NCBI GenBank assembly: GCA_964538615.1
Contig: CAZIGK010000005.1
Span: 1 to 64,000, forward strand
DNA from: CAZIGK01 sp964538615
Lineage (GTDB): Bacteria; Pseudomonadota; Alphaproteobacteria; Rickettsiales; RI-342
DNA length: 64,000 nt
Direction: 5' to 3'
Shown: positions 53,998 to 62,622 of the stretch, piece by piece
How positions within the stretch are numbered: the first letter of the stretch is position 1
Layout: every line of letters begins with the position of its first letter
Translations under genes and position numbers: made by a program
Notes under the pieces: model-generated
What the model saw: only the letters and a program-made list of their open reading frames with translations
Databases searched by the model: none
What the model was told of the DNA's origin: nothing

Positions 53998-54045
53998 CTA
54001 TGCGGGCGCCGGGGAGCGGCGCGAGAGGACGGCTGCGGCATGCAT
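53998..54045 (-). CDS. Candidate 15-codon leader peptide
   Basis: ATG 54045 follows AGGTGGAG at good spacing and encodes MHAAAVLSRRSPAPA. The stop abuts a small hairpin. Composition is rich in Ala, Arg, Ser and Pro. It could be a regulatory leader; no homologue is recognised. Confidence 0.4.
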   Translation of the reverse strand: MHAAAVLSRRSPAPA

Positions 54046-54101
54046 GGTACTCCACCTGCTACTGAAGGATACTATAGCATATTTTGTGGTTTGTGCAAAT
54101 A

Positions 54102-54686
54102 TTAATCAACGGTTGCACGGTTGTAGCCAATCAATAGAATCTGGCAATTTCCATAGCTGCGGGTATCCAACAGGGTAAAAGGAGCAGGGATGGGGGGTAC
54201 CAGATGTTGTGTGCGGCGCTCGTAAGTGACGAATGCGCGTGGACTGAGCCAGCCTTGCTGATGCAGTTGATTGAGCACAGGAAGTAGCAAATCCTTATCG
54301 TAGGGGGGGTCTAATACGACTAGTTGATGCTGGAGTGTGGCGGTGGGGAGGCGGCTGATATCCCCATGCAGGAAGCGGCAATGGGTTTCTTCACGCAATG
54401 TCTCTGCGTTCTCGCGTGCCATGCCAAGGGAAGCGCGTGCGGTATCCACAAAGGTGACCGATGCCGCGCCACGGGAAAGAGCCTCCAACCCGACAATGCC
54501 GGTGCCGCAGCACATATCCGCCAGTGTGATGCCTTGAATGCCTTGTGGCAGATAGTCCGCGATGGCGGCATGATGTTGTAGCAGGTTGAACAGAGCCTCC
54601 CGCGTGCGGGAGCCGGTGGGACGCACGCCGTCTTTGCGTTGGAATTGCAGGGTGCGGCCTTTGTGTTTGCCTGCCGTGATGCGCAT
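54102..54686 (-). CDS. rsmD: 16S rRNA (guanine966-N2)-methyltransferase
   Basis: A SAM-dependent enzyme of 194 residues. MRITAGKHKGRTLQF at the N terminus, RPTGSRTREALFNLL, the SAM loop LADMCCGTGIVGLEALSRGA and the catalytic DPPY (VVLDPPYDKD) together define the RsmD family. It precedes the HNH leader region. Confidence 0.95.
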   Translation of the reverse strand: MRITAGKHKGRTLQFQRKDGVRPTGSRTREALFNLLQHHAAIADYLPQGIQGITLADMCCGTGIVGLEALSRGAASVTFVDTARASLGMARENAETLREETHCRFLHGDISRLPTATLQHQLVVLDPPYDKDLLLPVLNQLHQQGWLSPRAFVTYERRTQHLVPPIPAPFTLLDTRSYGNCQILLIGYNRATVD

Positions 54687-54789
54687 GGAACAGCCTCTGG
54701 TGATGTCAGGTCAGTGTCTCATGTAGCGCGTGGACGCGTTGGGGTCGAGAGAGAAATGCAGGGGAGGTGATGGTGAGGTAGTGGGTGAG

Positions 54790-55599
54790 TTAGGGGGTGC
54801 GGATGAGTTGGTGGGTTTTTGCGAAGGTGAGCAGGTGGTTGGCCATATCATCCATAGGAAAATCTGTATGGCCAATGCCGGGCAGAAAAATACCTTGTTT
54901 GGGTTCGTTGGCAGCGGCGAGCAGGGTGCGGCCATGGCGGACGGGAATGGTGGCATCTACTTCGCCATGAATGAGCAGGAGAGGGGCTTTGACCTGTTTG
55001 ATGCGGCTTAAGCTATCGAATCGGTCACGCATGATGAGGGGGACGGGAAAGATGGGGTAAATTTCGTGGGCACGCTTGACGACAGAGGTGTAGGGGGCTT
55101 CCAGTACGAGGGCGGCGGGTTGGTGTTCTGTGGCCATGCGCACAGCGACACCAGTGCCTAACGATTCGCCGTAGAAGATGAGGCGGGATTCCGGGATGCC
55201 TTGAGTTTTTGCCCATTCAATGATGGTGCGGGCATCGGTGTACAGCCCTTGTTCTGTCGGGGTGCCGCTGCTGCCGCCATAACCACGATAGCTGAGGGCG
55301 GCGAGGCCAAAGCCTTGATCCGTATAGGCGCGGAACTTGCCCGTGCGATCATGCAGATTGCCAGCATTGCCGTGAAAATAGACCAATGTCGGAAAGCCAG
55401 CGCGGGCGGGTTTGTACCACATGACAAGGGAATGGTGATCTACGGTGTGCAGGCGCAGCACATCGACCTGAAACAGAGGGGAGTGCGTATAGGCCGGGGG
55501 GCTGGAGGGAAGGTACAGCAGCTTGCGCTGTAGCAGTGCCATGGCCAGCATGATGAGGAGGTAGAGGGCGAGAAAGCCGAAGAGCATTTTCCAGAGCAT
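54790..55599 (-). CDS. Alpha/beta hydrolase, membrane-anchored
   Basis: A 269-residue protein with an N-terminal transmembrane helix (about 4-22). The hydrolase domain has the oxyanion HGN segment (VYFHGNAGNL), the nucleophile Ser146 in YGESLGTG, an Asp in HGEVDATIPV and a His in GIGHTDF. It resembles YfhR/BEM46-type hydrolases, whose substrates are unknown. Transcribed alone or after ruvC in the same direction (73-base gap). Confidence 0.9.
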   Translation of the reverse strand: MLWKMLFGFLALYLLIMLAMALLQRKLLYLPSSPPAYTHSPLFQVDVLRLHTVDHHSLVMWYKPARAGFPTLVYFHGNAGNLHDRTGKFRAYTDQGFGLAALSYRGYGGSSGTPTEQGLYTDARTIIEWAKTQGIPESRLIFYGESLGTGVAVRMATEHQPAALVLEAPYTSVVKRAHEIYPIFPVPLIMRDRFDSLSRIKQVKAPLLLIHGEVDATIPVRHGRTLLAAANEPKQGIFLPGIGHTDFPMDDMANHLLTFAKTHQLIRTP

Positions 55600-55672
55600 G
55601 TGGGGTGGCGTGCCTTTGCGGAATGACGCGTGGGGATGATTTTCAGCTTAGGGCGAAAATTTCAGGGAATGG

Positions 55673-56167
55673 TTAATGCGCGAGCAGTTGGCGGCGCAGC
55701 CCGTGGCTGGCATGGCAGATGGCCACGGCGAGGGCATCGGCTTCATCTGGCTGGGTAACCTGACAGCCGGGGAGCAGGTGACGCACCATGAGGGCAACTT
55801 GTTCTTTTTCGGCGCGTCCGACACCGACCAGTGTTTTTTTGACCAGCAGTGCCGCATATTCATGCACATGCAGGCCATGCTGGGCGAGGCTGAGGATGAT
55901 GGCGCCACGTGCCTGCCCCAGTTTGAGAGTAGAGGCACCGTTGGCGGTGACGAAGGTTTCTTCAATGGCGGCGACATCCGGCTGGTGGGTGGTGAGAATC
56001 TGCCGGATGCCTTCATGCAGTTGTAGCAGGCGTTGGTACAGTGGGGATTTGGAATCATCCGGTTTGACAAGACCAGAGGCGATATAACGTAGGCTGTTGC
56101 CTTGCTGGTGGATGATGCCCCAGCCCATGCGCTGCAAGCCGGGGTCTATGCCGAGGATGAGGGTCAT
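55673..56167 (-). CDS. ruvC: Holliday junction resolvase RuvC
   Basis: Cuts the junction positioned by RuvAB. From ATG 56167 the protein has 164 residues. It starts MTLILGIDPGLQRMGWG with catalytic Asp7. Glu69/Glu70 (AIEETFV), Asp141 and Asp144 (DEADALAVAICHA) complete the acidic set. The frame runs 72 codons upstream through a palindromic repeat and is not coding there. Unusually it is far from ruvAB (6341-8083). Confidence 0.96.
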   Translation of the reverse strand: MTLILGIDPGLQRMGWGIIHQQGNSLRYIASGLVKPDDSKSPLYQRLLQLHEGIRQILTTHQPDVAAIEETFVTANGASTLKLGQARGAIILSLAQHGLHVHEYAALLVKKTLVGVGRAEKEQVALMVRHLLPGCQVTQPDEADALAVAICHASHGLRRQLLAH

Positions 56168-56322
56168 GGGGTGCCTTTTGTTGATGGGATTTATGAGAGC
56201 GTAATGAGACGAGGAGGAAAAAGCAACGTGCCAAGTGTATATGGACAAGAACGGCGGCAAGTAGGCCACGCCGGAAGCTAAGCAAAAACAACCGAATGGA
56301 GCCAGTGGAAGGTTTCCCGTGG

Positions 56323-56342
56323 ATGCCTGCCTTCGCAGGCAT
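56323..56342. repeat. Short palindromic intergenic repeat (REP/RPE-like)
   Basis: A perfect palindrome with arms ATGCCTGC / GCAGGCAT and loop CTTC sits in the sequence CGTGG...GACGA. Read on the minus strand its translation contains MPAKAGIH, a pattern I know from dispersed palindromic elements in many proteobacteria. Confidence 0.65.
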
Positions 56343-56438
56343 GACGATATGTATCGTCCCGTTAGAGGACAAGAAGCGAGCACAGGAGTGCGAGCCCTTT
56401 AGCGAACGAAGCCAGAGAAAAAAATTTCGTTGAGAGGA

Positions 56439-56954
56439 TTACAGAGTCTTTAACATGTAATGGTTGCAGCTATGGTGGCCGGTGTTGCCCATGGCCTGAG
56501 GAATGACCTGAAAGCCATGCGACTGGTAGAGGCGGCAGGCATCCCCCAGACGTTCCAGCGTTTCCAGATAGCAATGGGTATAGCCATGCTCACGGGCGAA
56601 GTGGAGGCAGGCTTGCATGAGTTGGTGCCCCACCCCCTGACCACGGGCGGTGGGCAGGATGTACATTTTTTGCAGTTCGCATACGCTGGGGTCTGCGCCC
56701 TTTAGGGGAGCGATACCCGCACCGCCAACGGCGGCACCATCCAGCTCTGCCATGAAAAAACGGCTGCCTGAATGTTGGTAGGTTTGGTAGAGGCTATCCA
56801 GTTCAGGATCCGCAATGGAATAGCCTGCCCCAACACAGCCGATACCGGTCATGACTTCGCGGATAATACGGGCAATGGTGGGATTATCCTTCGGCTCAAT
56901 GTGCCTTAGGGTGAGATTGTTCGTATTCTTCTTCTTCGGTGAGTGGGATTTCAT
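56439..56954 (-). CDS. GNAT-family N-acetyltransferase
   Basis: From ATG 56954 the protein has 171 residues. The acetyl-CoA loop is in MYILPTARGQGVGHQLMQ, followed by ALxFA-like helix and HCYLETLERL, a standard GNAT core. The start lies 59 bases inside the end of dctA, implying coupling. The substrate is unknown; the layout is like small-molecule acetyltransferases of the PA4866/YjgM group. Confidence 0.88.
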   Translation of the reverse strand: MKSHSPKKKNTNNLTLRHIEPKDNPTIARIIREVMTGIGCVGAGYSIADPELDSLYQTYQHSGSRFFMAELDGAAVGGAGIAPLKGADPSVCELQKMYILPTARGQGVGHQLMQACLHFAREHGYTHCYLETLERLGDACRLYQSHGFQVIPQAMGNTGHHSCNHYMLKTL

Positions 56955-58260
56955 GACGCAGTGCCTTTTGCATGATGGTGTCATCTAATGCGCCTTCCAT
57001 GCGTGAAATGGCGACCGTTGCCACGGCATTGCCAATAAAGTTGGTGAGAGCACGGATGGAAGACATGAAGCGGTCTATGCCGAGGAGGAGTGCGACACCT
57101 TCCAGCGGTAGAACGCCTCCCATGGCGCTGATGGTGGCGGCCAGCACCACAAAGGCGCTGCCGGTGACACCCGCAGCCCCCTTGGAGGTGAGGAGCAGAA
57201 TGCCGAGGATGGTGAGTTCTTGCTCGAAGGAGAGGTCTACCCCGTAGGCCTGTGCGATGAACAGGGTGGCCATGGAGAGATAGATGCTGGAGCCGTCCAG
57301 ATTGAACGAATAGCCGGTAGGAACCACCATGCCGACCACGGATTTGGCGCAGCCGAGGTGGGTCATTTTTTCAATGAGGCGTGGCAGTACGGTTTCTGAG
57401 GAGGAGGTGCCGAGAATGATGAACAATTCATCCTTCACATAGCCAATCAATTGCCAGAGGGGAAAGCGATAATAACGGGCAACCGAACCCAACACCACGG
57501 TAATGAAAAAGAGCATGGTGCCGATGGCCAGCAAAATGAGATACCCCAGTGGTAGCAGGCTTTTCAGACCGAATTGTCCAATGGTGAAGGCCATGGCACC
57601 AAACGCAGCAAGCGGAGCCAGCTTCATGATAATGCCAATGATATGGAAAATAATGTGGGAGACGCGATCGAAGAACTCTTCGATGGGTTGGGTTTTATCT
57701 CCCAGTGCAGACATGGAAACACCAAACAGGATGGCGACAAACAGGATTTGTAGCAGGTTGCCGCTGCTGAAGGCACCGACCATACTATCCGGAATGATGC
57801 CAAGGAGGAAGCCAACGGTGGAATGTTCCTGCATTCCGTGAGCACTTTCCGTAATGGAGCCGAGCAGGCTGCTATCCGCACCGGAGGTATCCATGCCTAC
57901 GCCGGGTTGGAAGATATGCATGACGGCCATGCCGAGAATGAGCGCGATGGTGGTGACGACCTCAAAATAAATGAGGGTTTTGGCACCTAATTTGCCAACT
58001 TTTTTAATATCCCCCATCGCGGAGATGCCCGTGACAATGGTGAGGAAAATGACGGGGCCGACAATCATTTTAATCATTTTGACAAAGCCATCCGCCAGAG
58101 GTTTCATGGCGATGCCTTGCTCCGGGAACAAGTGACCGAACAGAATGCCGAGCAGGATAGCCACCAGAACCTGTGTGGTGAGATCGCGGTGCCAGCGTTT
58201 GCGGGTGCTGCTGGCGGTGGATTGAGATGGGGTGTTTTCCGGCACAGTGGCGGTCATCAT
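56896..58260 (-). CDS. dctA: C4-dicarboxylate/cation symporter DctA
   Basis: Takes up succinate, fumarate and malate. From ATG 58260 (or 58257; AGGGAGAAG upstream) the protein has 454 residues with eight to nine membrane helices. Family motifs are MKPLADGFVKMIKMIVGPVIF, the serine-rich LGTSSSETVLPR re-entrant loop and PTGYSFNLDGSSIYL with the cation/substrate site. Glutamate carriers (GltP) are relatives, but the sequence follows the DctA pattern. The adjacent sensor kinase is divergent and could regulate it. Confidence 0.93.
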   Translation of the reverse strand: MMTATVPENTPSQSTASSTRKRWHRDLTTQVLVAILLGILFGHLFPEQGIAMKPLADGFVKMIKMIVGPVIFLTIVTGISAMGDIKKVGKLGAKTLIYFEVVTTIALILGMAVMHIFQPGVGMDTSGADSSLLGSITESAHGMQEHSTVGFLLGIIPDSMVGAFSSGNLLQILFVAILFGVSMSALGDKTQPIEEFFDRVSHIIFHIIGIIMKLAPLAAFGAMAFTIGQFGLKSLLPLGYLILLAIGTMLFFITVVLGSVARYYRFPLWQLIGYVKDELFIILGTSSSETVLPRLIEKMTHLGCAKSVVGMVVPTGYSFNLDGSSIYLSMATLFIAQAYGVDLSFEQELTILGILLLTSKGAAGVTGSAFVVLAATISAMGGVLPLEGVALLLGIDRFMSSIRALTNFIGNAVATVAISRMEGALDDTIMQKALRHEIPLTEEEEYEQSHPKAH

Positions 58261-58472
58261 GGTCTTCTCCCTTTTGTGGCACCTGCGGTGTGCCCTGTCG
58301 TCCCAAAAATGGTGGCGGATAGTAACGACCGGTGAAGCTTGGGGCAAGTTTTCTGCATGCTGCGGTGCGGTATGGCAGAAGAAGATGCAACTAAGGCGAT
58401 GGTATGGAGCAGAGGGTGCGGTGTGGATATTGACGATTTTCTGGTGGTTCTCAGGGAAAATTAATCTTTTCC

Positions 58473-60164
58473 GTGCATGACTTTAAGAAAGAACCAGAGA
58501 TACTGCATGTGCCGATTGTAACGAAAGAACCTCTCTCCCTGAATACGCGTTTGCTGCGGGATTTTTATATCGGCGCGGTGACGGTGGTGTGTTGCCTGAT
58601 GGCACTGGCGGTGATTGTTACCGTGGGTTTCAAAGAATATCAGGCGGTGGAAAGCCGCATGGACGCCAGTTTGCGCCAGCAGGCAGAGCAGGTAAGCACT
58701 TCCATTGCGCGATTGGTGCAGCATACGCAGTTTATGATGAGCCAGATTGGGCAGGAAATACGGCGTTTGCCCACAGATGATAAGGCAGGCATTGCGGAAA
58801 TTTTGCATGCCTACCGTGAGAATAGTCGACAAAATAATGTGCATAGTTGGAGTGTGTTTAGCTGGATCAATGCAGAGCATCAGTTGGTGGTGTCATCTGC
58901 CGGGGGGGTATTGGAAAAACCGGTGGATGTGAGTTACCGTTCCTACATTGCGGATGCGATACGTGAGCCATGGCGGATTCATTTTTCCTATGCGGCCAAA
59001 GGCGCGGTGACGGGTTTATGGATTGTGCCAACGGGGTTGGGGGTGACCGACCGTCAGGGGCGGCATATGGGCGTGGTGTCCATGGGGTTTGATTTACAGG
59101 GCTTGCAGCGGGAAATGGAAGTCATGTTGAAAAACCACCATACGCATTTGGGGTTGGCGCAGGAAGGGGACGACCAACTGGTATTGGATACAGGATTGCG
59201 GGATGGCCATCTACAGGTGGTGATGGAGAGCATGATGCATCCGTTTCGGGTGTATCTGGAAGCGGACGGAGAAGAACTGGCAGCGCAGCAGCGCGTGATT
59301 ATACTGGCTTATGGCGGGCAAACACTGCTGATTTTGGTGTTGTTATTCAGTAGTCTTTTCTGGTTGCGTCTGCGGGTGGTGATGCCAGCCGTGCAAAGCC
59401 GGGAGAAGGAAGAAGCCGCCCGTGCGGAACGGGATAAGGCACAGGCGACCAGTAAAGCCAAGTCTGTGTTTATTGCTAACATGAGTCATGAATTGCGAAC
59501 GCCCTTGAATTCGGTGATTGGTTTTGCCGAATTGTTGCAGAACGAAACCTTTGGGCATTTGAATGAAAAGCAGCATGAGTATGTGGAGGATATTCGGCGG
59601 AGTGGCAAAACCTTGCTGGAGCTGATTAACGATATTCTGGAATTATCCCGCATTGATGCGGGCAAGTTGGAGTTGGCGCTGCGCCCGTTGGATATGAACC
59701 TATTGCTGATGGAATGCGTGCGGGATTTGACCCCGGCGGCACGCAAGCAGGATGTGCGATTGCATTTAAGCCTGAACCGTAAATTGCCCGTGGTAGAGGG
59801 TGACCCGAAGCGGTTGAAACAGGTGTTGCATAATCTGATGGCGAATGCGGTGAAATTTACCCCGGCGGGCGGGGAAGTGCAGGTGCGTGCATGGGTGGAG
59901 CCTTATGCAGGGTTGCATGTGCAGGTGAAAGATACCGGTGTTGGGATGAGTGAAAGCGAACTGGCCATTGCGCTGGAAAAATTTGGCCAGATTGAGAATG
60001 AGTTGACGCATCAGCACAGCGGAACGGGATTGGGCTTGCCGTTAGCGCGGGAATTGACGCATTTGCACGGCGGCAACCTGACGATTGAGAGTGAGAAAGG
60101 CAAGGGAACCACGGTGTCTTTGTGGTTCCCTCCCTCATGCTTGCGGGAGCCTGAAAGGGCTTAG
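58473..60164 (+). CDS. Orphan sensor histidine kinase with Cache-like periplasmic domain
   Basis: A 563-residue inner-membrane kinase. Transmembrane segments at about 32-53 and 277-300 enclose a periplasmic domain of dCache type (ISWIN-like FSWINAEHQLVVSS and DVSYRSYIADAI). A cytoplasmic coiled coil, the H box with His339 (NMSHELRTPL), an N box (LMANAVKFTPAGG) and G boxes (KDTGVGM, GTGLGLPL) follow. No response regulator is adjacent. The start is a GTG at 58473, with AGGGAAAA somewhat far upstream. Cache kinases beside dctA often sense dicarboxylates, which is a possible role. Confidence 0.88.
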   Translation: MHDFKKEPEILHVPIVTKEPLSLNTRLLRDFYIGAVTVVCCLMALAVIVTVGFKEYQAVESRMDASLRQQAEQVSTSIARLVQHTQFMMSQIGQEIRRLPTDDKAGIAEILHAYRENSRQNNVHSWSVFSWINAEHQLVVSSAGGVLEKPVDVSYRSYIADAIREPWRIHFSYAAKGAVTGLWIVPTGLGVTDRQGRHMGVVSMGFDLQGLQREMEVMLKNHHTHLGLAQEGDDQLVLDTGLRDGHLQVVMESMMHPFRVYLEADGEELAAQQRVIILAYGGQTLLILVLLFSSLFWLRLRVVMPAVQSREKEEAARAERDKAQATSKAKSVFIANMSHELRTPLNSVIGFAELLQNETFGHLNEKQHEYVEDIRRSGKTLLELINDILELSRIDAGKLELALRPLDMNLLLMECVRDLTPAARKQDVRLHLSLNRKLPVVEGDPKRLKQVLHNLMANAVKFTPAGGEVQVRAWVEPYAGLHVQVKDTGVGMSESELAIALEKFGQIENELTHQHSGTGLGLPLARELTHLHGGNLTIESEKGKGTTVSLWFPPSCLREPERA

Positions 60165-60186
60165 GACCGGGTGTAACATGATGCCA

Positions 60187-60318
60187 GATAGTGTCGTCAC
60201 ACGATGTTTCATGGCCTGCAAACCACCTTTTTCTGTGCTTCCGTCTACATACATTGAAATGTCTGGTTCTCGAGAATGGCAGTTTCTGGCGCATTCTCCC
60301 TCTCGTGGGGACGCTATC
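60187..60318. repeat. Possible small inverted-repeat element
   Basis: The ends GATAGTGTCGTCAC (60187-60200) and, on the other strand, GATAGCGTCCCCAC (60318 backwards) match at 11 of 14 positions and enclose about 130 bases without a gene. This resembles a decayed MITE. No target-site duplication is evident. Confidence 0.35.
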
Positions 60319-60354
60319 TAAACAACAAATCATCGGTGCATTGGGCGAGGCGGC

Positions 60355-62538
60355 CTAGTGGCGCGTGTTGGGGTAGTCATGCTCGATGGTGAGGGGCTGG
60401 GCGCGTTTGGGAGCGTCCTCGCCGCGGATTTCATCGAAGAACATATCCCACAGCGATTTATCCGGCGTTTGAGCTTTCTGAGGCTTGGCGGAGCGGGGCT
60501 GGGTGGGTGCGCCCGTTGCTGAGGGGGAGTTGGTGGAGGGTGCATTCAGCCATGGCAGGGTTTCTGTTGCGTTGATGCGTGAGGTGGGGGCTTTGGGATG
60601 GGCGGTGGCCAGCATGTTACCGAAGATTTTAGCGGGTAATGAGCCACCGGTGATTTTTTGCATGGGTTTATTATCGTCCCGCCCGACCCAGACACCGCCA
60701 ATCAGTTTGGTGCTATAGCCGATGAACCACGCATCGCGGTAGTCCTGACTGGTGCCGGTTTTGCCTGCCACTGAGAAGGGCAGGCGAATGGATTTGGCGG
60801 TGCCATATTGTACCACCGCCTGAAGCATTTGGTGCATTTCCCCCGCGACGACGGAGCGTAAGCGTTGCGGGTGGTGAGGGATATGTTTGTAGAGCAGGGT
60901 TTTATCCGCATTGCGGCGAATTTCCTGCACGCCATAGGGCTGGATTCCCACGCCGCCATTGGCGATATGGGCATAGGCGGTCGTGAGTTCCAGCAGGGTG
61001 ACTTCGCTGGCGCCGAGTGCCAGTGAGGGCTGGTTTTTCAGGGGGCTTTCCACGCCCAGTTCACGTGCGGTGGTGATGACCTGATGGCGTCCGACCTCTT
61101 CACTGAGGCGAACCGCAGGTATGTTGAGCGATTGGGCGAAGGCTTGTTCCAGCGTCACCATGCCACGGAAGCGGTGGTCGTAGTTGTCCGGGCTCCATTT
61201 GCCGATGCGAAGTGGCGCATCTTCAATGAGGCTGTTAGCGCGCCAGCCTTGTTTTAAGCCTGTCAGGTAGGGGAAAAGTTTGAAGGCAGAGCCGGGCTGT
61301 CGGCTGGCTTGTGTGGCGCGGTTATACTGGCTGCCGCGGTAGGAGCGTCCACCCATCATGGCGCGCACCGCACCATCCGGGCTGAGGAGTATGGCGGCGG
61401 CTTGCATGGTGGAGGGGGTGGCTTCTTCCTCTGCCTTGGGGGTGGGGGGAAGGGTTTGCGCCAGCGATGTTTCGATGGATTTTTGCAAGGCGGGGTCAAA
61501 GCTGGTGCGGATGGTGACATCTTCATCCACCCGACCGATGATGTCTGGCAGGGTGCTCATGACCCAATCTGCAAAATAGTGACTATTGTTCTGATCGCCA
61601 TAGGTTTGCTGACGCTGGGCTGGGTATTCCATGGCGGCTTGCGCGATGGCAGGGCTGATAAAGCCCGCATCCTGCATATTGCGAATGACCTGACGGGTGC
61701 GCTGCATGGAGCGTTCCGGATGGCTGGTGGGGGCGTAACGGGATGGAGCCTTCAGCAGGCCAACAATCATGGCGGCTTCCGTCACATTGAGCGAACGGGC
61801 GGATTTGTTGAAATACCGGCGGGCGGCGGCATCCACACCATAGGTGCCAGCGCCGAGATAGACGCGGTTGAGGTAAAGGGTGAGCAGCTCTTCCTTGCTG
61901 AACTTATATTCCAGCCAGAAGGCGAGCATGACCTCTTGCACTTTACGTTTCAGGTTGCGGTCTGAGGAAAGGAACAGGTTTTTGGCCAACTGCTGAGTGA
62001 TGGTGCTGCCGCCCTGCACCACTCTGCCAGCACGGGTATTCACCCAGAAGGCACGGGCAAGGCCGATGGGATCCAGACCGAAATGGCTGAAAAAACGGCG
62101 GTCTTCTGTGGCAATGAGGGCGTTGACCAGATTGGTGGGAAACTGCTCATAGCGGAGGTAATCGCCGTAGAGTTCTCCGTAGGAAGCGAAGGGTTTGCCG
62201 TGGATATCCAGCAGGACGATGCCGGGTTTTTCCCGCACGATATCCAGATGGTCGGTCTCTGGCAGATCATGCGCAAAATAGAGTAGTGCCAGCAACCCCA
62301 GGACTCCACCCCAGATGACACCCAGAAATAACAGTCGCTTGAACAGTGGCAGCAACAGGGCAGATCGTGAATGGGCGGACGTTGTATCTTCCCGGCGGGT
62401 GGTGCGGGAGGCTCTGGCGCTGCTGCCGGAACGAGACGCCCTGATGCGGCCAGACGAGGATGTGCCCTTGCCACCTGAGCCGGACTTGCCGGTTTTACGT
62501 GGGGAGGGGGAATCTTTACGGGGGGGACGCCCGGCCAT
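60355..62538 (-). CDS. Class A penicillin-binding protein (PBP1A family)
   Basis: Bifunctional peptidoglycan synthase of 727 residues from ATG 62538 (CAGGAA upstream). A basic, Ser/Gly-rich cytoplasmic tail (1-60) and a transmembrane helix (61-89) precede the glycosyltransferase GT51 domain with Glu145 in ATEDRRFFSHFG and GGSTITQQLAKN. The transpeptidase domain has the nucleophile in PGSAFKLFPYL and KTGTSQDYRDAWFIGYS. The C-terminal tail is proline/alanine-rich. The long upstream extension of the frame is not coding. It is divergent from the ABC exporter. Confidence 0.94.
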   Translation of the reverse strand: MAGRPPRKDSPSPRKTGKSGSGGKGTSSSGRIRASRSGSSARASRTTRREDTTSAHSRSALLLPLFKRLLFLGVIWGGVLGLLALLYFAHDLPETDHLDIVREKPGIVLLDIHGKPFASYGELYGDYLRYEQFPTNLVNALIATEDRRFFSHFGLDPIGLARAFWVNTRAGRVVQGGSTITQQLAKNLFLSSDRNLKRKVQEVMLAFWLEYKFSKEELLTLYLNRVYLGAGTYGVDAAARRYFNKSARSLNVTEAAMIVGLLKAPSRYAPTSHPERSMQRTRQVIRNMQDAGFISPAIAQAAMEYPAQRQQTYGDQNNSHYFADWVMSTLPDIIGRVDEDVTIRTSFDPALQKSIETSLAQTLPPTPKAEEEATPSTMQAAAILLSPDGAVRAMMGGRSYRGSQYNRATQASRQPGSAFKLFPYLTGLKQGWRANSLIEDAPLRIGKWSPDNYDHRFRGMVTLEQAFAQSLNIPAVRLSEEVGRHQVITTARELGVESPLKNQPSLALGASEVTLLELTTAYAHIANGGVGIQPYGVQEIRRNADKTLLYKHIPHHPQRLRSVVAGEMHQMLQAVVQYGTAKSIRLPFSVAGKTGTSQDYRDAWFIGYSTKLIGGVWVGRDDNKPMQKITGGSLPAKIFGNMLATAHPKAPTSRINATETLPWLNAPSTNSPSATGAPTQPRSAKPQKAQTPDKSLWDMFFDEIRGEDAPKRAQPLTIEHDYPNTRH

Positions 62539-62622
62539 GGTGTGAGTTCCTGAGGTTGCATGAGAGCGGTAATGGTTATATGAAAACCCTTGTCTTGTGT
62601 CTATGGTTTGTGCCGGAGTGTC

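Larger units (their letters stand above)
53866..54098 (-). promoter_or_regulatory. Leader or small-RNA unit upstream of the HNH gene
   Basis: On the minus strand, TTGCAC (54093-54098) and TATAGT (54071-54076, preceded by TG as an extended -10) form a promoter with a 16-base spacer. A mini-ORF follows (53998-54045), then a GGCG-AAAGA-CGCC hairpin next to its stop. An intrinsic terminator lies at 53866-53899. The unit is about 200 nt and ends 43 bases before the HNH start codon, so it could be an attenuated leader or an independent sRNA. Confidence 0.55.

Noticed and set aside
54041..54100. 74-codon frame through the HNH leader terminator
   Set aside because: It is rich in Pro/Arg/Ser, crosses the terminator stem and overlaps the better supported mini-ORF in another frame.
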